A stretch of DNA of 64,000 nucleotides from Lachnospiraceae bacterium (GTDB lineage: Bacteria > Bacillota > Clostridia > Lachnospirales > Lachnospiraceae). The notes below the pieces were generated by a model, which made no database searches, was not told the origin of the DNA, and was given only the letters and a program-made list of their open reading frames with translations. Within the stretch, counting starts at the first letter, position 1; each line of letters begins with the position of its first letter. Below, in pieces: positions 9,471 through 17,367 of this stretch. The DNA is taken from NCBI GenBank assembly GCA_017434885.1, contig JAFSGE010000045.1, forward strand, positions 34,782 to 98,781, in the 5' to 3' direction. Both the position numbers and the translations under genes were made by a program.

Positions 9471-10655
9471 ATGAATACGCTGATGAAAGTTTTGACAACA
9501 GTTTTGGGCGTACTGGCAGTAATTGCCTGTGTGGCGACAATCGGTATTATCGGGTATTCCATGAGTGACGGTAATACAGAGAAGGATGCTGTGAAGGAGA
9601 CGGACAAAAAGGTGGAAAAGGTTGCGGCGAAGGATGCGGTGACACAGCAAGAAGAAAAACAGGATGTCATCGTGGTGGCACCTTCAGGACAGCAGCCCAC
9701 ACCGCTTGTGGCACCAAATGCTGCAAACAGTACGACAGACCCCGACCATATACATGATTATGAAGAAGAAATTGAACAGAAGGCAACCTGTTATCAGGCA
9801 GGGCGTTTGAGATATCACTGTGATTGCGGTGACAGTTATTTTGTTGATATTTCCTCGACCGGACATGTGGAAGATGCCTGGGTGGTGCAGAAAGAAGCCA
9901 CTAAGGAGCATGACGGACTTAAGGTGAAGAAATGTATTTACTGCGATGAAGTGGTAGCACAGGAGATTATTCCTTACGAGGGCGATGAAACGGATGCACC
10001 TGAGGAGAAGCATTATCACCAGTATACTCCCAGAGTAGAGAGGGAACCCAGCTGTGTACTTGCAGGACTTCGTAAATACAGTTGTGTATGCGGAAGCTTT
10101 TACACAGAGAAGATATCAGCACTTGGTCATGTTGCATCCGACTGGACAATTGCAGCAGCACCAACAACTACTACACTCGGCACAGAGCAGAGAACCTGTA
10201 ACGTGTGTGGCGTAGTGCTTGATTCCAGACCGGTGAATACCGTATCAGCTACACCGGCAGCATCCGGCTCGGCATCACCGACGGCAACAACATCCGGGAA
10301 TACAACGGCGACGGCAACACCTGCAGGCACGACAGCATCGGCAACGCCTACAGCAGCACAAGGCGGAAACCCGTCGGCATCACCTGATGCCAGTGCCACG
10401 CCGGCGAACACATTGCATGCCCATAGCTATACATCCTATGTACTAAAGGAGCCAACATGTGCCGAAAAGGGAATACGTTCCTTTGTTTGTACCTGTGGCA
10501 GCAGCTATGCGGAACTGATAGATGTGGATCCGAACAATCATAGTTTCCAGGCGGTGATTACGGCACCTACCAAAAATTCCAGTGGATTTACCACTTACAC
10601 CTGCGTATGGTGTGCTTACAGCTACGTAGACAATTATGTATCAGCTACCGGCTGA
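9471..10655 (+). CDS. Membrane-anchored extracytoplasmic protein with three Cys-rich repeats
   Basis: 394 residues of unknown function. An N-terminal hydrophobic helix (about 5-28) anchors it; VIAC at 17-20 loosely resembles a lipobox, but the helix continues past the Cys, so a membrane anchor is likelier. After a charged stalk come three related modules at about 93-158, 181-246 and 315-381. Each runs His-x-Tyr, Cys, about nine residues, CxCGxxY, a Gly/Asn-His pair, and a closing CxxC. An Ala/Ser/Thr/Pro-rich linker (about 258-314) separates modules 2 and 3. Similar CxxCG/GH repeats are common in Firmicutes surface proteins. The Cys/His pattern suggests metal binding or disulfides, but neither is shown. 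GGAG at 9461-9464 supports the start. Confidence 0.78.
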   Translation: MNTLMKVLTTVLGVLAVIACVATIGIIGYSMSDGNTEKDAVKETDKKVEKVAAKDAVTQQEEKQDVIVVAPSGQQPTPLVAPNAANSTTDPDHIHDYEEEIEQKATCYQAGRLRYHCDCGDSYFVDISSTGHVEDAWVVQKEATKEHDGLKVKKCIYCDEVVAQEIIPYEGDETDAPEEKHYHQYTPRVEREPSCVLAGLRKYSCVCGSFYTEKISALGHVASDWTIAAAPTTTTLGTEQRTCNVCGVVLDSRPVNTVSATPAASGSASPTATTSGNTTATATPAGTTASATPTAAQGGNPSASPDASATPANTLHAHSYTSYVLKEPTCAEKGIRSFVCTCGSSYAELIDVDPNNHSFQAVITAPTKNSSGFTTYTCVWCAYSYVDNYVSATG

Positions 10656-10694
10656 TAAAGGAGGGCAATGCTTTCCTAATCACATGAGATGAAT

Positions 10695-10742
10695 AATTCC
10701 TCTTGTCCATGCATATAAATCATAGGACAGGAGGAATTTTTT
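10695..10742 (+). terminator. Terminator-like hairpin holding the ribosome binding site of the P-type ATPase
   Basis: The arm AATTCCTCTTGTCC (10695-10708) pairs with GGACAGGAGGAATT (10725-10738) over 14 bp, with one G-T pair. A run of six T ends at 10742, directly before the ATG at 10743. The 3' arm contains AGGAGGA (10729-10735), the only good ribosome binding site for that ATG. The element can therefore act as a terminator and would also mask translation initiation when folded. Confidence 0.85.
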
Positions 10743-13472
10743 ATGTATAGCACAAAAAATATAGTACAGACAGAGCAGCTTTTGAAGACAAGCTTTGAAA
10801 GCGGACTTTCAAAGCAGGAAGTAGAAACAAGAAGACAGACTTATGGAGAAAATCACTTAAAGGAGCAAAAAGATGCGGGAATTGTGGGAATGTTTTTGAA
10901 ACAATTAAATGACCCGTTGATTTACATATTGATGGTGGCGATTGCTATTTCCCTTTTTCTGAAAGAACAGGGGGAGGCGATTATCATTGCAGCAGTGATT
11001 CTGCTCAATGCAACGGTGGGGGTTGTGCAGGAAGGAAAAGCAAAAAAAGCCATTGAATCGTTGAAAAAGCTGACAAGCCCCAAGGCTCTTGTCAGACGCG
11101 AGGGCAGGGAAACGGAAATTTCCAGTGACGAGCTGGTTCCCGGTGATGTGGTCTTTTTGGAGGCAGGAAGGCAGGTACCGGCTGATATCAGACTTGTGGA
11201 GACAGTGAACTTAAAGTTGGATGAATCAGCACTTACGGGAGAGTCCGTTCCGTCAGAAAAAAGTACAGACCCATTACCGGAGGGAGAACACGGTATCGGT
11301 GACTGCCGCAATATGGCATTTATGACTACAACAGTGACTTACGGAAGAGGCGCCGGTATTGTGACAGCAACAGGTATGGAAACCCAGATTGGAAAAATTG
11401 CCGGAATGATAGAAAAGGGAGGCGGAGAAATGACACCGCTTCAAAAGAGACTGGCAGATTTGGGAAAAGTTCTCAGTATGGCGGCGGTTATTATTTGTCT
11501 GTTTTTGTTTCTGGTAGCGGTTTTGCAGCACAGAGACATCGGCGATATGCTTCTTACTGCGATTTCCCTTGCTGTTGCGGCGGTGCCGGAGGGATTGCCG
11601 GCGGTGGTAACCATTGTGCTTGCCCTTAGTGTGTCGCGTATGGTGAAGGTTAATACCATCGTAAGAAAGCTTCCATCTGTGGAAACATTGGGCGCGGTAA
11701 ATGTGGTCTGCTCGGACAAGACGGGAACGCTGACGCAGAACAGAATGACGGTAAAAGAATGCTTTGCGGAAGGAAGAAAAATTTCTGTTGATTATTTGGA
11801 TAAAGATAGACATTCTTATTTTTTAAAAGCATGTGTTCTTTGCAATGACGCAATAATCGGAAGGGAGCGTTTAGGTGACCCTACGGAACTGGCGCTTCTT
11901 GATTTCGCATATTTATACGGATATGAGAAGGAACCTTTGGAAAAAGAATGTCCAAGATGTGACGAAAGAGCATTTGAGTCGGAGCGAAAGAGAATGACTA
12001 CGGTGCATGAGGAGGGCGGCGGTAAGGTTGCATTCTGTAAGGGTGCGGCAGATGAAATGATTTCCCTTTGCCAGAGCATGTGGTCGGAAGGACGGGAGGT
12101 ACCTTTTCCGGCAGGAGAAAAGAGGAAAGCCAAAGCAGCAATTGAAGAAATGGCAGGACATGCGCTCCGTGTACTTGCATTGGCGATGAAGAAAAAAGGA
12201 AATCTGACGGATGAAAAGAATCTGATTTTTCTGGGACTTGTGGGAATGATTGACCCGCCGAGGGAAGAGGCAGCCGGGGCTGTTTCCTGCTTTAAGCATG
12301 CTTATGTAGATACCGTGATGATTACCGGAGATCATGTGGACACTGCATTTGCGATCGCACAGCAATTGGGGATTGCCTGTAAAAAGGAGGAATGTCTTAC
12401 AGGGATAGAACTGGATGCTCTGCCGGAGGAGGAGTTTATTCAGAAGGTTGAAAGCATAAGAGTTTATGCAAGGGTATCACCTGAGCATAAGGTGCGTATT
12501 GTGGAAGCACTTAAGGCAAAAGGAAAAGTGGTCGCCATGACAGGGGATGGTATCAATGATGCCCCATCCTTAAAAGCAGCCGATGTGGGAATTGCTATGG
12601 GACGGGGCGGTACGGATGTGGCGAGAAATGCAGCAGATCTTGTACTGGTGGATGATAATTTTGCTACCATAGAAAAAGCCATGCGGGAAGGCAGAGGGAT
12701 TTATGAGAATATCAGGAAAACGATTCTATTTTTGTTGTCTTCAAATTTTGGAGAAATTCTCACGATGCTTGCGGCGGTTCTAGCCGGCTTTCCCGCGCCG
12801 CTTAAGGCAAGTCATATTCTGTGGGTGAATCTGATTACGGATTCCCTGCCGGCACTGTCGCTTGGCGTGGACAAAAATGACGGAGATGCGTTGATGCGGG
12901 AACGTCCGAGAAAGAGCAATGAGAGTATGTTTTCGTCAGGCGGACTTACCTGCATGCTTTGCTATGGGGTGGTAATCGGCATTATCAGTCTGCTTGCATT
13001 TCTTACCGTACCCTATGAGATGCTGCTTGCGAAAGGACTTCCGGTCAGTCTGGCTAATATAGAGAAAGTATTGGAGATGGAAGAGGTGCTTTGCCGTGCA
13101 CAGACCCATGCATTTACGGTGCTTGGCATGAGTCAGCTTCTTCATGCTATCGGCATGCGGGATGTGAATAAATCAGTGTTTCGGATGAAGCTGTTTGAAA
13201 ACAGTACGATGATTTTTGCAACGGTTGCGGGTATTTTTCTGCAAGTGCTTGTGACGGAAATTCCTTATTTCGTATCCTTGTTTAAAACCAGCAGGCTTGC
13301 GGTGGAGGAATGGATGCGGTTATTCCTGTTGTCGGCCACACCTCTTGTGATTCATGAACTTATGGTTTTACAGGATTTTCTGCAAAAGCGAAGCAGCATG
13401 CATTTAAAAGAGGCGCAGGAATGCCAGGATAAGCAAAAGCAATGCGCCCAGCAGGGAGAGGTTACAGGATAA
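10743..13472 (+). CDS. Cation-transporting P-type ATPase, Ca2+ pump type
   Basis: P-type ATPase of 909 residues that pumps a cation, most likely Ca2+, out of the cell. Seen in order: N-terminal cation-ATPase domain, first membrane helices, TGES actuator loop (165-168), M4 with VPEGLP (281-286), the phosphorylation site CSDKTGTLTQN (Asp 325), a short nucleotide-binding domain, hinge TGDGINDAPSLKAADVG, and M6 with NLITDSLPALSLG. PEGLP in M4 together with N..TD in M6 is the pattern of SERCA/PMCA-like Ca2+ pumps rather than heavy-metal pumps; Mn2+ cannot be excluded. The last 69 nt overlap the end of the convergent YtaF/MntP-like gene. The Lys/Gln/Cys-rich C-terminal tail (about 30 residues) looks dispensable. 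Confidence 0.93.
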   Translation: MYSTKNIVQTEQLLKTSFESGLSKQEVETRRQTYGENHLKEQKDAGIVGMFLKQLNDPLIYILMVAIAISLFLKEQGEAIIIAAVILLNATVGVVQEGKAKKAIESLKKLTSPKALVRREGRETEISSDELVPGDVVFLEAGRQVPADIRLVETVNLKLDESALTGESVPSEKSTDPLPEGEHGIGDCRNMAFMTTTVTYGRGAGIVTATGMETQIGKIAGMIEKGGGEMTPLQKRLADLGKVLSMAAVIICLFLFLVAVLQHRDIGDMLLTAISLAVAAVPEGLPAVVTIVLALSVSRMVKVNTIVRKLPSVETLGAVNVVCSDKTGTLTQNRMTVKECFAEGRKISVDYLDKDRHSYFLKACVLCNDAIIGRERLGDPTELALLDFAYLYGYEKEPLEKECPRCDERAFESERKRMTTVHEEGGGKVAFCKGAADEMISLCQSMWSEGREVPFPAGEKRKAKAAIEEMAGHALRVLALAMKKKGNLTDEKNLIFLGLVGMIDPPREEAAGAVSCFKHAYVDTVMITGDHVDTAFAIAQQLGIACKKEECLTGIELDALPEEEFIQKVESIRVYARVSPEHKVRIVEALKAKGKVVAMTGDGINDAPSLKAADVGIAMGRGGTDVARNAADLVLVDDNFATIEKAMREGRGIYENIRKTILFLLSSNFGEILTMLAAVLAGFPAPLKASHILWVNLITDSLPALSLGVDKNDGDALMRERPRKSNESMFSSGGLTCMLCYGVVIGIISLLAFLTVPYEMLLAKGLPVSLANIEKVLEMEEVLCRAQTHAFTVLGMSQLLHAIGMRDVNKSVFRMKLFENSTMIFATVAGIFLQVLVTEIPYFVSLFKTSRLAVEEWMRLFLLSATPLVIHELMVLQDFLQKRSSMHLKEAQECQDKQKQCAQQGEVTG

Positions 13473-13991
13473 GTGCTGCAACAGCAGACGACCGCACAGC
13501 ATTCCGGTAAAGAGCGCGCACAGATGAATCAGGGAAGTAAGGAAAAACAGGCTAAAGACCGGCAAGGGAGGAGGCGCAGTGCTAAGACCGGCAGAGATGC
13601 TGTCTGCAGAAAGCAACAGGGAAAGGAAAAATGCTTCTTTGGGAGAAAGTACGGGAATGTCCTCCCGGTTTACCGCTTCGGAAATATGTGCGGTGGTGAA
13701 CCGGAGTGGATGGCGCAGTCTTTCAGGAAGTGCATCATAAAGTTTGTAAAGAGCAAGAGAGAACAGAAGAAGAAAAGAGAGAACTTTCATCAGGGAAAGA
13801 GGAAGAAGGCTGATAAAGATTTGTCCGGCAAAAAGAGAAAGGGTAAAGGTAAAACCTGACACACAGGAAATGATAAGAATTGAGAGTAAAGGTACTCTGA
13901 CTTTTTGGGAAGTATAAGACAATCCGGCAGTGAAAGTATCGATGGAAAGGATAGTGGCAAGCAGCAAAAAAGCGGTAAGGGAAATTGTCAT
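13404..13991 (-). CDS. YtaF/MntP-like small multi-helix membrane protein
   Basis: A 195-residue hydrophobic protein with about six membrane helices in two similar halves. Each half carries an acidic motif in a helix, SIDTFTAGLSY near the N terminus and SADSISAGLST at about 130, as in the MntP (Mn2+ efflux) and YtaF (sporulation membrane protein) families. Length and the Leu-rich segments fit YtaF best; whether it moves Mn2+ is unknown. The - strand start at 13991 is preceded by GGGAGA. It converges on the P-type ATPase gene and overlaps its 3' end by 69 nt, so the two transcripts are antisense there. A + strand reading frame at 13473-13859 is only its shadow. Confidence 0.8.
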   Translation of the reverse strand: MTISLTAFLLLATILSIDTFTAGLSYTSQKVRVPLLSILIISCVSGFTFTLSLFAGQIFISLLPLSLMKVLSFLLLFSLALYKLYDALPERLRHPLRFTTAHISEAVNREDIPVLSPKEAFFLSLLLSADSISAGLSTAPPPLPVFSLFFLTSLIHLCALFTGMLCGRLLLQHLSCNLSLLGALLLLILAFLRLF

Positions 13992-14011
13992 GGTAAGTCT
14001 CCCTGATTCAT

Positions 14012-14041
14012 TTGCTATATCTTATTCGGATATGTTATAAT
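14012..14041 (+). promoter_or_regulatory. Probable promoter for the metallo-hydrolase gene
   Basis: TTGCTA (14012-14017) and a perfect TATAAT (14036-14041) are 18 bp apart, about 90 nt before the start at 14134. It lies in the divergent gap after the YtaF-like gene start. Confidence 0.5.
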
Positions 14042-14133
14042 TTGACTATATAATAAAGAAAATTGTCAAAAAATTAATACAATTGTCGCAGGGTGTTGTT
14101 TTTGACAGGAATTTGCAGGTAGGAGGGATAGGT

Positions 14134-15729
14134 ATGAAACTGGTTTTTATTGGGGCTGCCCATGAAGTAACAGGCAGTTGTCATTATATTAATGCTTGCG
14201 GGAAACATATTCTGGTTGATTATGGTATGGAGCAGGGCGTAAATGTATTTGAAAATGCATCTCTTCCGGTGGCGGAGTCCATGATTGACTATGTATTTCT
14301 GACTCATGCCCATGTGGACCATTCCGGTATGCTGCCTCTTCTTGCAGCCAGAGGATTTCAGGGAAGAATTTTTGCCACGGAGGCAACTACGGATTTGTGC
14401 AGTATTATGCTCCGTGACTGTGCCCACATTCAGATGCAGGAAGCAGAATGGAAAAACCGTAAGGCTAAAAGAAGCAGTACAGTAGCACCTCATGAGCCGC
14501 TTTTTAACATGGAAGACGCGGACAATGCGGTAAGAAGAATGGTGCCTTGTCCCTATGATGAGAAGATAGAAATTTGCGAAGGTATTCAAATCCGTTTTAC
14601 GGATATCGGACATTTGCTTGGTTCTGCAAGTATTGAAGTGTGGCTGACGGAAGAAGGCACGACCAAAAAGATAGTCTTTTCCGGTGATATCGGTAACAAG
14701 GACCAGCCTCTTCTTCGTGACCCGGCAAAGACTGCCAAGGCCGATTATGTGGTAATGGAATCTACTTACGGCGACAGGTTGCACAGTGCAGAGAAACCCG
14801 ATTATATCGGAGAATTGACCGAGATTTTGCAGGAAACCTTTGACAGAGGCGGTAACGTGGTCATTCCCTCTTTTGCGGTGGGAAGAACCCAGGAAATGTT
14901 GTATTTTATCCGAAAAATAAAAGAAGATAAGCTGATAAAGAGACATGCAGATTTTCCTGTATATGTGGATAGCCCACTTGCTGTGGAAGCAACCGGTATT
15001 TTCCACAAAAATGAAATCGGCTGTTTTGATGAGGAAGCTATGGAACTGGTGAGAAAGGGAATTAATCCCATTTCGTTTCCGGGACTGAGGCTTTCCATTA
15101 CCAGCGATGAATCCAAGGCAATTAATTTTGAGAATACACCGAAAGTAATTATTTCGGCATCAGGTATGTGTGATGCGGGACGAATCAGACATCATTTGAA
15201 ACATAATCTGTGGAGACAGGAGTGTACCGTACTGTTTGTGGGATATCAGTCGGTAGGTACTTTGGGCCGGATTCTGGTGGAAGGTGTTGATGAGGTGAAG
15301 CTGTTCGGTGAGCCTATTGAAGTGCGTGCTTCTATCAGAACTTTGTCAGGGCTTTCCGGTCATGCAGACAAGAATGGTCTGATAGAATGGGTGGAAGGTT
15401 TTGAAGAAAAGCCACGCAAGGTATTTGTGGTACACGGAGAGGATAATGTGTGTAAGTCCTTTGCGGAGTGTCTGCAGGTAGAGCATGGTATCAAAGCCTA
15501 TGCGCCTTACAGCGGAACGGAATTTAATCTGATTACAGGAAAACTTGAATATGAGGCTCTGCCTATTCCTGTTAAGAAGAAAGCCAAGGTTGTCTCTGAT
15601 GTATACAACAGATTGCTTGCGGCAGGACAGAGACTGCTTGCGGTTATCCGCAAAAATGAGGGCGGTGCCAATAAGGATCTGGCGAAGTTTGCAGACCAGA
15701 TTAATTCCCTGTGTGATAAATGGGACTAA
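14134..15729 (+). CDS. Beta-CASP metallo-beta-lactamase-fold RNA hydrolase
   Basis: Metal-dependent hydrolase of 531 residues in the MBL/beta-CASP group, whose members cut RNA in the cytoplasm. The frame is open from 14083, but the ribosome binding site AGGAGGG (14121-14127) fits the ATG at 14134, and the domain begins there (MKLVFIGAAHEVTGSCHY). The metal motif is THAHVDHSG; a later aspartate is in FSGDIGNKDQPLL; the beta-CASP part shows SASGMCDAGRIRHHLKHNLW and SGHADKNGL. A final segment of about 90 residues rich in Lys resembles the C-terminal extension of this family. It is followed by thyA. The exact RNA substrate cannot be read from sequence. Confidence 0.9.
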   Translation: MKLVFIGAAHEVTGSCHYINACGKHILVDYGMEQGVNVFENASLPVAESMIDYVFLTHAHVDHSGMLPLLAARGFQGRIFATEATTDLCSIMLRDCAHIQMQEAEWKNRKAKRSSTVAPHEPLFNMEDADNAVRRMVPCPYDEKIEICEGIQIRFTDIGHLLGSASIEVWLTEEGTTKKIVFSGDIGNKDQPLLRDPAKTAKADYVVMESTYGDRLHSAEKPDYIGELTEILQETFDRGGNVVIPSFAVGRTQEMLYFIRKIKEDKLIKRHADFPVYVDSPLAVEATGIFHKNEIGCFDEEAMELVRKGINPISFPGLRLSITSDESKAINFENTPKVIISASGMCDAGRIRHHLKHNLWRQECTVLFVGYQSVGTLGRILVEGVDEVKLFGEPIEVRASIRTLSGLSGHADKNGLIEWVEGFEEKPRKVFVVHGEDNVCKSFAECLQVEHGIKAYAPYSGTEFNLITGKLEYEALPIPVKKKAKVVSDVYNRLLAAGQRLLAVIRKNEGGANKDLAKFADQINSLCDKWD

Positions 15730-15731
15730 AA

Positions 15732-15788
15732 CATGAAAAGTAATTCTGGGACGGCATAATACGCCGTCAAGAATTACTAAGTTTCATG
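15732..15788 (+). repeat. Long imperfect inverted repeat in the thyA leader
   Basis: Three nested pairings, CATGAAA/TTTCATG, AGTAATTCT/AGAATTACT and GACGGC/GCCGTC, form a 22-bp stem with small internal loops and a 7-nt terminal loop. There is no T run after it, so it is not a standard terminator. Confidence 0.7.
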
Positions 15789-15791
15789 TAT

Positions 15792-15817
15792 GAAGAATGT
15801 CACTTGTGGCATTCTTC
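15792..15817 (+). repeat. Second hairpin in the thyA leader
   Basis: GAAGAATG and CATTCTTC pair perfectly, and an inner CAC/GTG extends the stem across one mismatch. It begins 3 nt after the previous inverted repeat and ends about 11 nt before the thyA ribosome binding site. Confidence 0.7.
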
Positions 15818-15844
15818 CAAATGCAAGAAAGGAATAGAAATACT

Positions 15845-16693
15845 ATGAGTATGGCAGATAAAATCTTTATCGATATGTGTAAAGATATTCTTACAAACGG
15901 AACCAGTACAGAGGGGGAAAAGGTAAGACCCAAATGGGAGGACGGAACCCCGGCGTATACCATTAAAAAATTTGGTGTGGTAAACCGTTATGACTTATCC
16001 AAAGAGTTTCCGCTTCTGACGCTCAGAAGAACGGCACTTAAAAGTGCTACCGATGAAATACTCTGGATCTGGCAGCAGAAGTCCAACAATATCAATGACC
16101 TGCACAGTCATATCTGGGATGAGTGGGCAGACCCCGACGGTTCCATCGGTAAGGCTTACGGATATCAGCTTGGTGTAAAGCATCAGTATAAAGAAGGTAT
16201 GATGGATCAGGTAGACAGGGTAATTTATGACTTGAAGAACAATCCTTTCAGCCGCAGAATCATGACCAATATTTATGTACATCAGGATTTGCATGAGATG
16301 AACCTGTACCCCTGTGCTTACAGCATGACCTTTAACGTGACCCAGAAAAAGGGAGAGGATAAGCTGACTTTAAATGCGGTTTTAAACCAGCGTTCTCAGG
16401 ACGTGCTTGCGGCAAATAACTGGAATGTAGCACAGTATGCGGTACTTGTACATATGCTTGCCCAGGTGTGTGATATGAAGGTGGGAGAGTTGGTACATGT
16501 GATTGCGGATGCCCATATTTATGACAGGCATGTGCCGATTATTGAGGAACTGATTCAAAGACCCTGTTATGATGCACCGACATTCTGGATTAATCCGGAA
16601 ATTAAAGATTTTTATCAGTTTACCAGAAATGACGTGAAGGTGGAAAATTACGTGACCGGTGAGCAGATTTTTAATATACCGATTGCAATCTGA
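15845..16693 (+). CDS. thyA: Thymidylate synthase ThyA
   Basis: Converts dUMP to dTMP using methylene-tetrahydrofolate. The product is about 282 residues with the usual fold: early Arg region, RRTALKSATDEILWIWQQKS, the active-site Cys in NLYPCAYSMTFNV (most family members have PPCH here), the Arg-Ser pair in NQRSQDVLAANNWN, and DAHIYDRHV near the nucleotide. The frame extends up to 15797, but that upstream part crosses the hairpin; AAAGGAA at 15828-15834 favours ATG 15845, with ATG 15851 possible. dfrA follows 72 nt later and recycles the dihydrofolate that ThyA makes. A dCMP deaminase that would supply dUMP lies at 45.5 kb. Confidence 0.95.
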   Translation: MSMADKIFIDMCKDILTNGTSTEGEKVRPKWEDGTPAYTIKKFGVVNRYDLSKEFPLLTLRRTALKSATDEILWIWQQKSNNINDLHSHIWDEWADPDGSIGKAYGYQLGVKHQYKEGMMDQVDRVIYDLKNNPFSRRIMTNIYVHQDLHEMNLYPCAYSMTFNVTQKKGEDKLTLNAVLNQRSQDVLAANNWNVAQYAVLVHMLAQVCDMKVGELVHVIADAHIYDRHVPIIEELIQRPCYDAPTFWINPEIKDFYQFTRNDVKVENYVTGEQIFNIPIAI

Positions 16694-16696
16694 GAG

Positions 16697-16726
16697 GGCA
16701 ACAAAGTTGCCATCTGCGAAGCAGAT
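16697..16726 (+). repeat. Two tandem short hairpins between thyA and dfrA
   Basis: GGCAAC-AAA-GTTGCC (16697-16711) is followed without a gap by ATCTGC-GAA-GCAGAT (16712-16726). Both are perfect 6-bp stems with 3-nt loops. No T run follows at once, so an RNA-stability or spacing role is as likely as termination. Confidence 0.65.
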
Positions 16727-16765
16727 GTAATTTTGAGTTTAAGGAGTCTAAGGAGAAAAGGAAAC

Positions 16766-17254
16766 ATGAATGTAATTGTAGCAGTAGATGAAAACTGGGC
16801 CATTGGAAATAAGAATGAACTGCTTGTGCGTATCCCGGCAGACCACAAATTTTTCAGGGAAGAAACTACGGGAAAAGTAGTTGTTCTTGGAAGAAAGACG
16901 TTGGAGACGTTTCCCCAGGGAATGCCCCTTAAGAACAGAACTAACATTATTATGTCAACCAATCCTGATTATAAGGTCAAGGATGCCATAGTGGTTCACA
17001 GTGTGGAGGAGCTTCTTGAAGAACTGAAAAAATATAATGATGAGGACATTTATATCATTGGCGGTGACAGTGTGTACAAGCAGATGATTCCCTATTGTAA
17101 TGTGGCTCATGTGACCAAAATTGACCATGCGTATGAAGCAGATGCATATTTCCCAAATCTGGATGAGATGCCGGAGTGGGAGATTACGGCAGACAGTGAT
17201 GAGCAGGTTTATTTTGACCTTACCTATCATTTTTTGAAATATGAGAAAAAATAA
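16766..17254 (+). CDS. dfrA: Dihydrofolate reductase
   Basis: Reduces dihydrofolate to tetrahydrofolate with NADPH. The 162-residue product shows the family start MNVIVAVDENWAIGNKNELL, the VVVLGRKTLETFP cofactor region and the IYIIGGDSVYKQ motif. The frame opens at 16733, but AGGAG at 16751 fits ATG 16766, which is also where homology begins. It follows thyA with tandem hairpins in the 72-nt gap. A terminator stands after it. Confidence 0.95.
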   Translation: MNVIVAVDENWAIGNKNELLVRIPADHKFFREETTGKVVVLGRKTLETFPQGMPLKNRTNIIMSTNPDYKVKDAIVVHSVEELLEELKKYNDEDIYIIGGDSVYKQMIPYCNVAHVTKIDHAYEADAYFPNLDEMPEWEITADSDEQVYFDLTYHFLKYEKK

Positions 17255-17266
17255 AGTCGTCAGATA

Positions 17267-17298
17267 GAAAACCCATGAGTTACAACTCGTGGGTTTTC
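17267..17298 (+). terminator. Terminator after dfrA
   Basis: GAAAACCCATGAGTT (17267-17281) pairs with AACTCGTGGGTTTTC (17284-17298), with one G-T pair. The 3' arm ends in TTTTC followed by TTG, so the T run is part of the stem. Confidence 0.75.
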
Positions 17299-17313
17299 TT
17301 GTCAGTGTATCTG

Positions 17314-17322
17314 TGATATGAT
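17314..17322 (+). promoter_or_regulatory. Extended -10 promoter of araR
   Basis: TGATATGAT gives an extended -10 (TG, one base, TATGAT). No good -35 stands at the right distance. The same 14-nt string ATCTGTGATATGAT recurs in front of iorA at 26722-26735. Confidence 0.5.
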
Positions 17323-17327
17323 GAAGA

Positions 17328-17345
17328 TACAAGTTGCATACAAGT
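17328..17345 (+). promoter_or_regulatory. AraR-type operator before araR
   Basis: Two direct copies of TACAAGT (17328-17334 and 17339-17345) have starts 11 bp apart, one helical turn, just downstream of the -10 of araR. The same half-site forms the inverted repeat before araA. This suggests that AraR represses its own gene. Confidence 0.6.
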
Positions 17346-17367
17346 GTGAAAAGATGGTGGTAGGTTG

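Noticed and set aside
10656-10742. yybP-ykoY (Mn2+) riboswitch before the P-type ATPase
   Set aside because: The leader is short and lacks the conserved purine-rich loops of that class; only the terminator-like hairpin is visible.
13473-13859. A 128-codon + strand frame after the P-type ATPase
   Set aside because: It is antisense to the YtaF/MntP-like gene, is a low-complexity Lys/Arg/Gln sequence and has no ribosome binding site; a shadow frame.
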